Part shown: positions 1 to 6,634 of the stretch, one piece after another
How positions within the stretch are numbered: position 1 is the first letter of the stretch
Layout of the letters: every line of letters starts with the position of its first letter
From: an uncultured Clostridia bacterium
Lineage (GTDB): Bacteria; Bacillota; Clostridia; Christensenellales; Aristaeellaceae
Assembly (NCBI GenBank): GCA_947600345.1
Contig: CANQGC010000071.1
Coordinates: forward strand, 1 to 11,341
Direction: 5' to 3'
DNA: 11,341 nt
Translations under genes and position numbers: made by a program
Notes under the pieces: model-generated
What the model was told of the DNA's origin: nothing
The model's input: the letters and a program-made list of their open reading frames with translations, nothing else
Database searches by the model: none

Positions 1-72
1 ACTTCTCGACTCGCGATTGCGCACCGTTTCATAACCCCTTCGGTGCCTTTCGCAGAAAGGCGGTTTATAAGC
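1..72 (+). other. upstream spacer, possibly the last codons of a preceding gene
   Basis: No gene can be assigned here. One frame (2-34) stays open from the left edge to a TAA at 32-34 and could be the last ten codons of a preceding gene, but its codons (CTT, CGA, TTG, TCA) are ones the real genes here rarely use, so this is weak. No convincing promoter is visible, so the promoter of the downstream cluster probably lies to the left of the window. Confidence 0.3.
45..61 (+). promoter_or_regulatory. stem-loop covering the SDR gene's ribosome-binding site
   Basis: GCCTTTC (45-51) and GAAAGGC (55-61) form a perfect 7-bp stem with a three-base loop. The only SD-like bases before the SDR start (AGAAAGG, 54-60) lie in the 3' arm, about 12 nt before the ATG, which is longer than usual. 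The structure is seen directly. A role in damping translation of the first cluster gene is inference. Confidence 0.4.
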
Positions 73-861
73 ATGAAGGTGGATCTCAAGGATAAGGTAG
101 TTATCGTAACCGGAGGCGGCGGCGCGATCGGCGGCGCAATGTGCAGGCAGTTTGGCGCGAACGGCGCGAAGGTAATCGTGGCGGGGCGCACGCTCAGGAC
201 GCTCCAGGCCACCGTGGACGCCATTCGCGCCGCGGGCGGCGAGGCCAGCCCCGTGGTGGCGGACGTATCCGACAAGCAGAGCGCCGCGCATCTGACGGAG
301 GAGGCGGTGCGCATCTACGGCCGGGTCGACTGCCTGGTCAACAACGCCGGAATCAACGGCGGCCCGGACCAGCGCAAGCCGATTCACGAGTATGACGACG
401 ATCTCTGGCAGCGCATCATCAACGTGGATCTCAACGGCGTCTACTACTGCTCCAAGCCCGCGATCAAGCAGATGATCGCCCAGGGCGAGGGCGGCTCCAT
501 CATCAACATCGGCTCCATCGTGGGCCTGACCCCGCTGCGGCTGCAGTGCGCGTTCACCGCGGCGAAGGCCGGCGTGTTCAACCTGACGAAGGCGATGGCG
601 CTGGAGCTGGCGCCCCACAACATCCGCGTCAACGGCATCGCGCCCGGCTCGATCCTGTTCGAGGGCACGAAGGCGCTGTTCTACGCCGATCCGGCGAAGG
701 CGGCGGCCATCACCTCGCACATCCCGCAGGGCCATCCCGGCGAGCCGGACGACATCGCGGGCATGACCTGCTTCCTGGCCAGCGAGGACGCCAAGTACAT
801 GACCGGCTCCATCGTGACCATCGACGGCGGCTGGATCTGCGGCTACACCAGGGACTTCTGA
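73..861 (+). CDS. SDR-family NAD(P)-dependent oxidoreductase with altered catalytic residues
   Basis: This 262-residue protein has the classical short-chain dehydrogenase layout. It has a TGGGGAIG nucleotide-binding turn (T13-G20), NNAG (90-93), a serine in the active-site strand (S148), K165, and the family's C-terminal IDGGW segment. Two catalytic positions differ from the norm. The YxxxK tyrosine is Phe161 (FTAAK), correctly spaced 13 residues after S148, and the usual NLxG asparagine aligns with Asp119 (VDLNG). The ATG at 73 is preferred over an in-frame GTG at 43, because 73 starts directly at the usual SDR N-terminus and an AGAAAGG lies upstream. It is the first visible gene of the cluster; after a 70-nt gap comes the zinc dehydrogenase. 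By family and context it would interconvert a hydroxyl and a keto group on a sugar or polyol, but the missing tyrosine makes normal catalysis uncertain. Substrate unknown. Confidence 0.9.
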   Translation: MKVDLKDKVVIVTGGGGAIGGAMCRQFGANGAKVIVAGRTLRTLQATVDAIRAAGGEASPVVADVSDKQSAAHLTEEAVRIYGRVDCLVNNAGINGGPDQRKPIHEYDDDLWQRIINVDLNGVYYCSKPAIKQMIAQGEGGSIINIGSIVGLTPLRLQCAFTAAKAGVFNLTKAMALELAPHNIRVNGIAPGSILFEGTKALFYADPAKAAAITSHIPQGHPGEPDDIAGMTCFLASEDAKYMTGSIVTIDGGWICGYTRDF

Positions 862-868
862 TGCTATC

Positions 869-891
869 GGATTTGGACCCGCTCCGAATCC
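869..891 (+). promoter_or_regulatory. intergenic stem-loop between SDR and zinc dehydrogenase genes
   Basis: Bases 869-877 pair with 883-891 as nine consecutive pairs, one of them T-G, around a five-base loop (878-882). No T-tract follows, so it is not a standard intrinsic terminator. It occupies the only sizeable gap early in the cluster. It could be an mRNA processing or stability element that sets different levels for the first gene and the rest; that is inference. Confidence 0.4.
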
Positions 892-931
892 ACCGAACAC
901 GAGTGCAGAATATGGAATGAGGGGGAAGCGA

Positions 932-1978
932 ATGAAGGTATTGTTGGCATATTCGCCCGGCGAGCTGCGCATCGTCGAAATGGAGAAGCCTGTCCCCGGC
1001 CCCCGCGACGTGGTGTGCAAGGTCGCCCATTGCGGCGTTTGCGCCACGGATCTGGCCATCAAGGACGGCGTATTGAACCTGGGCGCGGGCAACGACCCGA
1101 TCTATCCGGTGCGCATCGGCCACGAGTGGTCGGGCGTGGTGGAGTCGGTGGGCGACAAGGCCTGGCGCGTCAAGCCCGGGGATCGCGTGATCTCCGACAC
1201 GGGCTACTTCTGCGGCGAGTGCGAGATGTGCAAGCGCGGGGAGTACCAGTCCTGCCTGAATGGCCGCGCCATCGGCACCATCGGCCACTGCTGGCCCGGC
1301 GCCTTCGCCGAGTACATGATGGTGCCGGAGCGCATGATCTACAAGGTTCCGGATTGCGTGCCGCTGGACGAGGCGGCGCTGATCGAACCCGCCAGCATCG
1401 GCTACTACGGCCTGCAGCGCGCGGGCTTCGACCCGACCACCACGCTGCTGGTGATCGGCACCGGCCCGATCTCGCTGGGCGGCATGGCCTGCGCCAAGGC
1501 GATGGGCATCGGCAAGACCATCGTCGCGGGCCGCAAGGACGCGAAGCTGGAGATCGCCCGCAAGCTGGGCGCGGACATCACCGTGAACCTGACCCGGGAG
1601 AATTTGCAGGAGGTCGTGCTGCGCGAGACCGGCGGACTGGGCATGGACATCGTGATGGATTCCACCGGCGCGCCGGAGATGCTCAACGACGCCATGCTGC
1701 TGCTGCGCGGCAGCGGCAAGCTGGTGATTCCGGCGTTCTACGAGCAGGTGCTCAACGGCATCATGCTCGACCGGCTGATCGTGAAGAACTGCACGCTCAT
1801 CGGCGCGGCGGGCACGCCCAACATGGACGGCAAGATGCTGAGCCTGATGGAGAGCGGCAAGCTGAACCTGCTGCCGATGCTGACGGATCGCTTCCCCTTC
1901 TCCCAGGTGGAGGCGGCCTTCGACGCGGTGCGCTCGCGCAATGATACCCGCGTGAAGGTGATGGTGGACTTCTCATGA
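932..1978 (+). CDS. zinc-dependent medium-chain alcohol/polyol dehydrogenase
   Basis: This 348-residue protein belongs to the zinc-binding medium-chain dehydrogenase family (sorbitol, threonine and alcohol dehydrogenase relatives). Catalytic zinc ligands are visible as C37 (CGVC), H64-E65 (GHEWSG) and probably E152. The structural zinc lobe is complete, with C94, C97, C100 and C108. A Rossmann turn GTGPISLG lies at 176-183. The ATG at 932 is chosen over an in-frame ATG at 917, because the GAGGGGG at 919-925 sits 6 nt before 932 and inside the codons of the longer version. The stop overlaps the next start (ATGA, 1975-1978), so translation is probably coupled. It should oxidise or reduce a secondary alcohol or aldehyde with NAD(P)(H). 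In this cluster it could act on the incoming sugar or on an aldehyde from the aldolase; the sequence does not decide between these. Confidence 0.93.
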   Translation: MKVLLAYSPGELRIVEMEKPVPGPRDVVCKVAHCGVCATDLAIKDGVLNLGAGNDPIYPVRIGHEWSGVVESVGDKAWRVKPGDRVISDTGYFCGECEMCKRGEYQSCLNGRAIGTIGHCWPGAFAEYMMVPERMIYKVPDCVPLDEAALIEPASIGYYGLQRAGFDPTTTLLVIGTGPISLGGMACAKAMGIGKTIVAGRKDAKLEIARKLGADITVNLTRENLQEVVLRETGGLGMDIVMDSTGAPEMLNDAMLLLRGSGKLVIPAFYEQVLNGIMLDRLIVKNCTLIGAAGTPNMDGKMLSLMESGKLNLLPMLTDRFPFSQVEAAFDAVRSRNDTRVKVMVDFS

Positions 1979-3057
1979 GGAACTGGACGCCCGCGCGGGA
2001 TCGCGCCTTTTGCGTAAAGCACTATGGCAACATGCGCCAGCTGTGCGGACTGCGGCGCAGCGTGCTCTCGAACGGCAGGGGAAGCGGCTGCGAGGCCGTG
2101 GACGTGGTGACCGGCGGCGGGCTGCGCTTCACGGTGCTGCCGGGGCGCGGCATGGACATATCGGAGCTCCGCTACCGGGGCGTGCCGCTGTCCTACCTGG
2201 CGAAGTCCGGCGTGACCGCGGCCTCCGGCTACGATCCCCAGGGGGACGGCTGGCTCAACGGCTTCTTCGCCGGCATGCTGACCACCTGCGGCCTGAGCAA
2301 CGCCGGCCCCGCCTGCCGGGACGACCTGGGCTTTCTCAGGGATGTGCCCTTCGGTCTGCACGGCGGCATCTCCAATACCTGCGCGGACAACGTCTGCACC
2401 CGCGAGGAGTGGGTGGGCGGCGAGTACCGCCTGAGCGTCTCCGGCAGGATGGAGGAGGGGCGGCTGCACGGCGAACACCTGCAGCTGCGCCGCACGGTGA
2501 CCACCGCGCTGGGCGAGAAGCGGCTCTTCATCGAGGACGAGTTTTCCAACCAGGGCGAGCTTGCGCAGATGCTGATGTTCTTCTACCACATCAACATCGG
2601 CCATCCCCTGCTGGATGCCTCGGCGCGCTTCTGCGCGCCGAGCCGCCGCGTCTGGGCGGAGACGGAGCACGCGAAGGCAGGCATCGATGCCTATGAGCGC
2701 TGCGGCGGGCCGCGCCCGGGCTACCTGGAGCAGCAGTTCTTCCACGAGATGGGCGCGGACGAAGCGGGGGACACCCTCTGCGCGCTGATCAACGACGAAA
2801 TGGAGCTTGCGCTGTATCTGCGCTACAACATCGACGAAATGCCCTGCATCGCCGAGTGGAAGGTGCTGCGGGACGCGGAGTACGTTCTGGCCTTCGAGCC
2901 GGGCAACTGCCACCCCGTGGGCCGGCTGGAGCAGAAGAAGCGCGGCGCGGAGATGCTCGAGCCGATGCAGAGCCGCTATGTGCATATGGAGCTTGGCGTG
3001 GCCGACGGGCGGGAGGAAATCGCCGCGCTGGAGCGGGAAATCGCCAAAAGGAGGTAA
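1975..3057 (+). CDS. DUF4432 / aldose-1-epimerase-like protein
   Basis: This 360-residue soluble protein is of the DUF4432 type, related to galactose mutarotases. Recognisable segments are GRGMDIS (58-63), LHGGISNT (128-135), YHINIGHPL (204-212) and FEPGN (307-311). H129, H205, H210 and E308 are plausible sugar-ring or acid/base residues by analogy with aldose 1-epimerases. There is no signal peptide. The ATG overlaps the dehydrogenase stop by four bases, and no good SD precedes it, which suggests coupling. The next gene's SD overlaps its TAA. Members of this family usually occur in carbohydrate-use loci, and the likely role is anomer interconversion (mutarotation) or sugar epimerisation feeding the redox and kinase steps. 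The family call is firm, while the exact reaction is inference. Confidence 0.87.
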   Translation: MRNWTPARDRAFCVKHYGNMRQLCGLRRSVLSNGRGSGCEAVDVVTGGGLRFTVLPGRGMDISELRYRGVPLSYLAKSGVTAASGYDPQGDGWLNGFFAGMLTTCGLSNAGPACRDDLGFLRDVPFGLHGGISNTCADNVCTREEWVGGEYRLSVSGRMEEGRLHGEHLQLRRTVTTALGEKRLFIEDEFSNQGELAQMLMFFYHINIGHPLLDASARFCAPSRRVWAETEHAKAGIDAYERCGGPRPGYLEQQFFHEMGADEAGDTLCALINDEMELALYLRYNIDEMPCIAEWKVLRDAEYVLAFEPGNCHPVGRLEQKKRGAEMLEPMQSRYVHMELGVADGREEIAALEREIAKRR

Positions 3058-3061
3058 GCGA

Positions 3062-3994
3062 ATGGGCAAACCGATCGTGGTATTTGGAAGCTTTGTGGTA
3101 GATTTGACCAGCCGGTCGAAGGGACTGCCCCTGCCGGGACAGACGCTGCTGGGCAGCTCGTTCAAGCTGGGCGCGGGCGGCAAGGGCTCCAATCAGGCCG
3201 TCGCCGCGCATCGGGCCGGCGCAAACGTCACACTGGTGACGAAGATCGGTTCGGACGTGTTTGGCCAGGTGGCAATGGATTTCTACCGGGCGGAGGGCAT
3301 GAATACGGACTACATACTGCGCGATTCCGAGCGGGAGACCGGCGTGGCGCTGATCATGGTGGACGAGCAGAGCGCACAGAACGAGATCGTCGTGGTGTCC
3401 GGCGCCTGCGCCCACATCACCCCCGAGGACGTGGAGCGCTGCCGGCCGCTGATCGAGGGCGCATCGATCCTGCTCTTGCAGCACGAAATCAACTTCGACG
3501 CCCAGTACCGGGTGATCGACATCGCCCGCGCCGCGGGGGTGAAGATCGTGCTGAACCCCGCCCCGGCGGCGGAGATTCCGGCGGAGGTGCTCTCCAAGAT
3601 CGACATCGTGACCCCCAACGAGACCGAGGCCCAGGCGCTCACCGGCGTAGAGGTCGGAAACCTGGAGGACGCGAAGCGCGCGGCGAAGGTGTTTTTGGAT
3701 CGGGGCGTGAAGAACGTGGTCATCACGATGGGCGCGCTGGGTTCGTTCGCTACGGACGGCGTTCGGAGCGAGCTGCTGCCCCGGCTGAACGTAAACGCCA
3801 TCGACACCACCGGCGCGGGCGACGCCTTCAACGGCGGCTTCGTAATGGCGCTCTCCGAGGGTCGCGATCTGTTCCAGGCGCTGCGCTACGGCAACGCCAC
3901 CGGCGCGCTGTCGGTCACGAAGCTGGGCACCGCGCCGTCGATGCCCTCTCGCGCGGAGATCGACCGGATGGTACGAGAGAACTACGGTTTGTAA
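3062..3994 (+). CDS. PfkB/ribokinase-family carbohydrate kinase (first copy)
   Basis: This 310-residue protein is a full-length member of the ribokinase branch of PfkB kinases. It shows the substrate-binding GGKGSNQA motif (39-46), LNPAPA and TPNETEA in the middle, and the C-terminal signature DTTGAGDAFNGG (248-259), with D254 as catalytic base and G251-G253 forming the anion hole. It starts with one of the best SD sites in the window, AGGAGGT at 3049-3055, 6 nt before the ATG and overlapping the preceding stop. It should transfer phosphate from ATP to a hydroxymethyl group of a pentose, deoxypentose or similar sugar. A second, clearly related kinase lies three genes downstream, so the two may use different substrates or act at two steps. 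Calling it a true ribokinase or deoxyribokinase is not justified from sequence alone. Confidence 0.93.
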   Translation: MGKPIVVFGSFVVDLTSRSKGLPLPGQTLLGSSFKLGAGGKGSNQAVAAHRAGANVTLVTKIGSDVFGQVAMDFYRAEGMNTDYILRDSERETGVALIMVDEQSAQNEIVVVSGACAHITPEDVERCRPLIEGASILLLQHEINFDAQYRVIDIARAAGVKIVLNPAPAAEIPAEVLSKIDIVTPNETEAQALTGVEVGNLEDAKRAAKVFLDRGVKNVVITMGALGSFATDGVRSELLPRLNVNAIDTTGAGDAFNGGFVMALSEGRDLFQALRYGNATGALSVTKLGTAPSMPSRAEIDRMVRENYGL

Positions 3995-4007
3995 AGGAGG
4001 AACAGCC

Positions 4008-4517
4008 ATGAATTATCCCCTGGGCGTGCGGCGGGATGGCTCCTACTACACCCGCATCGAGTGGGCGAGCCACACCGAGAGCGATCCGACATTCTGGGTC
4101 GTGAATCTGATTCGCGATGACACCGAGCGCAACGGCGGCACCTGGGGCGCGAACACCATGGGCCCGGCCATCGTGGTGCTGAGCTTCTTCGGAGAGGAGC
4201 AGACGGTTTCGCGCATCCGCATCTTCCGCAACGTGGGCCTGGACATCTCCATACTGGAGGAGCTGGCCAAGACCATCGACATCTACTATTCCGACACGGA
4301 CGAGCCGCGCAAGCTGCGCCGCCAGGAGGATAAGATCGACTCCGTGCCCTGGAATTTCATCATGCGCGTGGACATGGAGAAGGCCGAGGGCTGGCAGGAC
4401 ATCGAGCTGCCCGCGCCGGTGAAGGCCAAGTATCTTCGCTTCGACCTGGTGGAGAACCACGGCACGCCCCCGGACATTCCGTGGACCGAGACCAGCGAGA
4501 TCAAGATCTACCCGTGA
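4008..4517 (+). CDS. small discoidin-like (F5/8 type C) domain protein, cytosolic
   Basis: A protein of 169 residues that appears to be a single galactose-binding-like beta-sandwich. Support comes from the N-terminal part (about residues 15-60, with ASHTES near 20 and a GGTWGA segment near 43-48), a central strand TVSRIRIF (66-73), and a typical discoidin ending with KYLRFDLVEN (141-150) and SEIKIYP (163-169). There is no signal peptide, membrane segment or attached enzyme domain, whereas such domains are usually parts of secreted glycosidases or adhesins. It starts at an ATG 7 nt after AAAGGAGG (3993-4000) and ends 18 nt before the cupin gene. It may bind the pathway sugar or a partner enzyme inside the cell, or be an uncharacterised isomerase-like protein; no catalytic residue can be named. 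The fold call is moderate confidence, the function unknown. Confidence 0.7.
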   Translation: MNYPLGVRRDGSYYTRIEWASHTESDPTFWVVNLIRDDTERNGGTWGANTMGPAIVVLSFFGEEQTVSRIRIFRNVGLDISILEELAKTIDIYYSDTDEPRKLRRQEDKIDSVPWNFIMRVDMEKAEGWQDIELPAPVKAKYLRFDLVENHGTPPDIPWTETSEIKIYP

Positions 4518-4535
4518 GCGAAGGAGGCAAAGACG

Positions 4536-4979
4536 ATGGAGAAAAAGAAGTGGTCCCTGGTGAACGCGGAGAACGTGGTTCCCTACGTGGACGGCGACTA
4601 TGAGTCGCGCATGCTCACCGGCGACGAGATGGCCGGCATGCGCGTGATCAACATCAACGAGGGCACGCTGGCTCCCGGTGGCAGAACCGCCGGCGGCGCG
4701 CACGACGATACGGAGATCTACTACATCATCGACTGCGACCCGGACACCTACGTCTGGCTCGACGACGACTGCATTCCCACCAAGAGCGGCGACATCATCA
4801 TCATCCCGCCCCACGTGTTCCACTGGATCGACAACTCCAAGGGGAAGAAGCCCTTCCGCATTTTCACCTTCTGGCCGGAGCAGGAGCAGAACGGCGTGTT
4901 CTTCGTGCGGCAAAAGGCCTGGGGCACGTCGGTGCGCTACCTGGACGACAAGTACGTGGAAAAGAGACTGGGAAAATGA
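4536..4979 (+). CDS. single-domain cupin protein
   Basis: This 147-residue protein contains one cupin barrel. Motif 1 is partly degenerate: GAHDDTEIYY has H56 and E60 but D58 where many cupins have a second histidine. Motif 2 is well formed, GDIIIIPPHVFHWIDN (85-100), with H96 as the expected metal ligand. Three His/Glu-type ligands plus Asp58 could still hold a metal ion. AAGGAGG lies about 8 nt before the ATG, and the stop overlaps the next start (ATGA, 4976-4979). Small cupins in sugar operons include isomerases, epimerases and ring-opening enzymes as well as non-enzymatic sensors; this sequence does not match one that I can name. The context suggests a role in the same sugar pathway. Confidence 0.82.
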   Translation: MEKKKWSLVNAENVVPYVDGDYESRMLTGDEMAGMRVININEGTLAPGGRTAGGAHDDTEIYYIIDCDPDTYVWLDDDCIPTKSGDIIIIPPHVFHWIDNSKGKKPFRIFTFWPEQEQNGVFFVRQKAWGTSVRYLDDKYVEKRLGK

Positions 4980-5911
4980 GCTGCATCGCTGTGTTTGGCG
5001 ATCTGCTCTACGATTGCTTCATCTGGGCGGAACGCCTGCCTCGGCAGGGGGAGACGGTCACCGGCTACGCCAGCGGCTTCTTTGCCGGCGGCAAGGGCGG
5101 CAACCAGGCCGTGGTCTGCGCCCGGCTGGGCGCGCGCAGCCTGATGCTTGGCAAGGTGGGCGCGGACAGCCGCGGCGAATTCCTGCTGAACGCCATGCGG
5201 GAGAACGGCGTGGACGTGAGCGGAGTGGTGGTCGATCCGGAGAATCCCACGGGCACGGACTGCGTGCACGTGGCCTCCAGCGGACACAACGCCATCATCG
5301 TCGCGCCCCTGGCCAACGTGCGCGTGACCGCCGCCGAGGTGGACGCCATGCGGCCCTGGTTCGAGCGGGCGCAGGTCGCGCTGTTCCAGTTGCAGGTCAA
5401 CGCCGATGCCGTGGAGCGCGCGATGGCGCTGGCGAAGGATTGCGGCGCGATTCTCGTGCTCAATCCCGCGCCCGCCTGCGAGGTGCCAAACCGGATGTTC
5501 GAGCTCGCGGACTACGTGACCCCCAACGAGACCGAGGCGGAGTTCTTTACCGGCATCTATCGCGAGGGCATGGCGCTGGAGGATTGGCGTGAGCGGGCCG
5601 CGGAGGCCCTGCACGGGCGCGGCGCGAAGCGGCTCATCATCACGATGGGCGAGCACGGCGCGTACTACAGCGGCCCGGAGGGGGCCTTCATGATGCCGGC
5701 GTTTTCCATCGAGGCCGTGGATTCCACGGCGGCGGGCGATGCCTTCAACGGCGGACTGGCGCTGAAGCTGGCCGAGGGCCGCGAACTGCGCGAGGCGATG
5801 CGCTACGCCAGCGCCTGCGGCGCGATCGCGACCATGCGGCGCGGCTCCATGCCGTCCCTTCCTACGAACGCCGAGGCGGAAGCATTTCTCAAGCGACATT
5901 TGGAGGTGTGA
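4976..5911 (+). CDS. PfkB/ribokinase-family carbohydrate kinase (second copy)
   Basis: This 311-residue protein is a second ribokinase-type kinase. Motifs are GGKGGNQA (38-45), LNPAPA, TPNETEA and DSTAAGDAFNGG (249-260), with D255 as catalytic base; the A252-A253-G254 anion hole is a normal variant in ribokinases. It shares its overall motif order with the kinase at 3062-3994 but differs strongly between motifs, so the two are old paralogues rather than a recent duplication. Its ATG overlaps the cupin stop by four bases and has only a weak purine stretch upstream, so translation is probably coupled. The aldolase gene starts a few bases after its stop, which makes it the best candidate for producing the aldolase's phosphorylated substrate. 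Specificity cannot be read from the sequence. Confidence 0.93.
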   Translation: MSCIAVFGDLLYDCFIWAERLPRQGETVTGYASGFFAGGKGGNQAVVCARLGARSLMLGKVGADSRGEFLLNAMRENGVDVSGVVVDPENPTGTDCVHVASSGHNAIIVAPLANVRVTAAEVDAMRPWFERAQVALFQLQVNADAVERAMALAKDCGAILVLNPAPACEVPNRMFELADYVTPNETEAEFFTGIYREGMALEDWRERAAEALHGRGAKRLIITMGEHGAYYSGPEGAFMMPAFSIEAVDSTAAGDAFNGGLALKLAEGRELREAMRYASACGAIATMRRGSMPSLPTNAEAEAFLKRHLEV

Positions 5912-5915
5912 CGAA

Positions 5916-6581
5916 GTGAGAATTGCGAGGTATTTTGACGCGGCGATCCTCAAGCCGGACATGACCCGGGAACAGGTCATCGCCGCCATCAAGGAGAGCA
6001 TCAGCTACGATTCCTACACCGTCTGCGTGCGCGGCTGCGACATCGACCTGGCGGTCTGGCTGTGCAGGGACACGAATACGAAGGTCAGCTGCGTGCTGGA
6101 CTTCCCCTACGGCTACGGCGGCATCGAGGCCAAGCGCGCGGCGGCGCGGGAGTACGCCGCCAAGGGCGTGGTGGACATCGACATGGTCATGAACTACGGC
6201 GCGGCGCGCGGCGGCAACTGGGACATCGTCGAGGCGGAGATTCGCGCGGTGGTGGAGGAGGCCCACAGGAAGAACGTCAACGTAAAGGTCATCTTCGAGA
6301 CGAGCCAGCTGGACGACTCCCAGATCCGCCGGGCGACGGAGGCGTCCATCGCCGCGGGCGCGGACTTCGTCAAGACCAGCACCGGCTTCAACGGCGGCGG
6401 CGCGACGGTCGAGGCCGTGCGCGCGATGCTGGATACGGCGAAGGGCCGCATCAAGGTCAAGCCCTCCGGCGGCATCCGCAACTATGAGACGGCGAAGATG
6501 TTCGTGGACATGGGTGTGGACCGACTGGGCATCGGCTTTACCAGCTGCAAGATCATCTGCGAGGGCGAACCCAGGGCATAG
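5916..6581 (+). CDS. deoC: divergent DeoC-type (deoxyribose-phosphate) aldolase
   Basis: This 221-residue class I aldolase has the DeoC TIM-barrel layout. The Schiff-base lysine is K153 in VKTSTGF, the second active-site lysine is K182 in KPSGGIR, and D89 in DIDMVMN matches the catalytic aspartate. The product of the known reaction is glyceraldehyde 3-phosphate plus acetaldehyde from 2-deoxyribose 5-phosphate. Several usually conserved spots differ. The N-terminal motif reads FDAAILKP instead of the common (I/L)DHTLLKP, FPxG is followed by YGG, and the phosphate-binding GTSS region is replaced by GIGFTS. The GTG start at 5916 is chosen because TGGAGGTG (5901-5908) precedes it by 7 nt, partly inside the kinase gene. 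It ends the visible cluster. It may act on deoxyribose 5-phosphate or on a related deoxy or keto sugar phosphate. Confidence 0.87.
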   Translation: MRIARYFDAAILKPDMTREQVIAAIKESISYDSYTVCVRGCDIDLAVWLCRDTNTKVSCVLDFPYGYGGIEAKRAAAREYAAKGVVDIDMVMNYGAARGGNWDIVEAEIRAVVEEAHRKNVNVKVIFETSQLDDSQIRRATEASIAAGADFVKTSTGFNGGGATVEAVRAMLDTAKGRIKVKPSGGIRNYETAKMFVDMGVDRLGIGFTSCKIICEGEPRA

Positions 6582-6634
6582 GGCCTCGGATCATTCCAAA
6601 CCTCGCCTGGCCCTTTGAGTCAGAACCGAAGATA

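Noticed and set aside
1738..3192. Long open frame of 484 codons on the minus strand, opposite the DUF4432 gene and its neighbours
   Set aside because: The plus strand in this interval has clear family motifs and good SDs; the minus frame gives a low-complexity, Ala/His/Arg-rich product with no family pattern, typical of the opposite strand of GC-rich genes.
2789..6001. Series of long minus-strand open frames opposite both kinases, the discoidin-like, cupin and aldolase genes
   Set aside because: All are antisense to genes with recognised active-site motifs, lack SD-supported starts and encode biased, His/Arg/Ala/Val-rich sequences.
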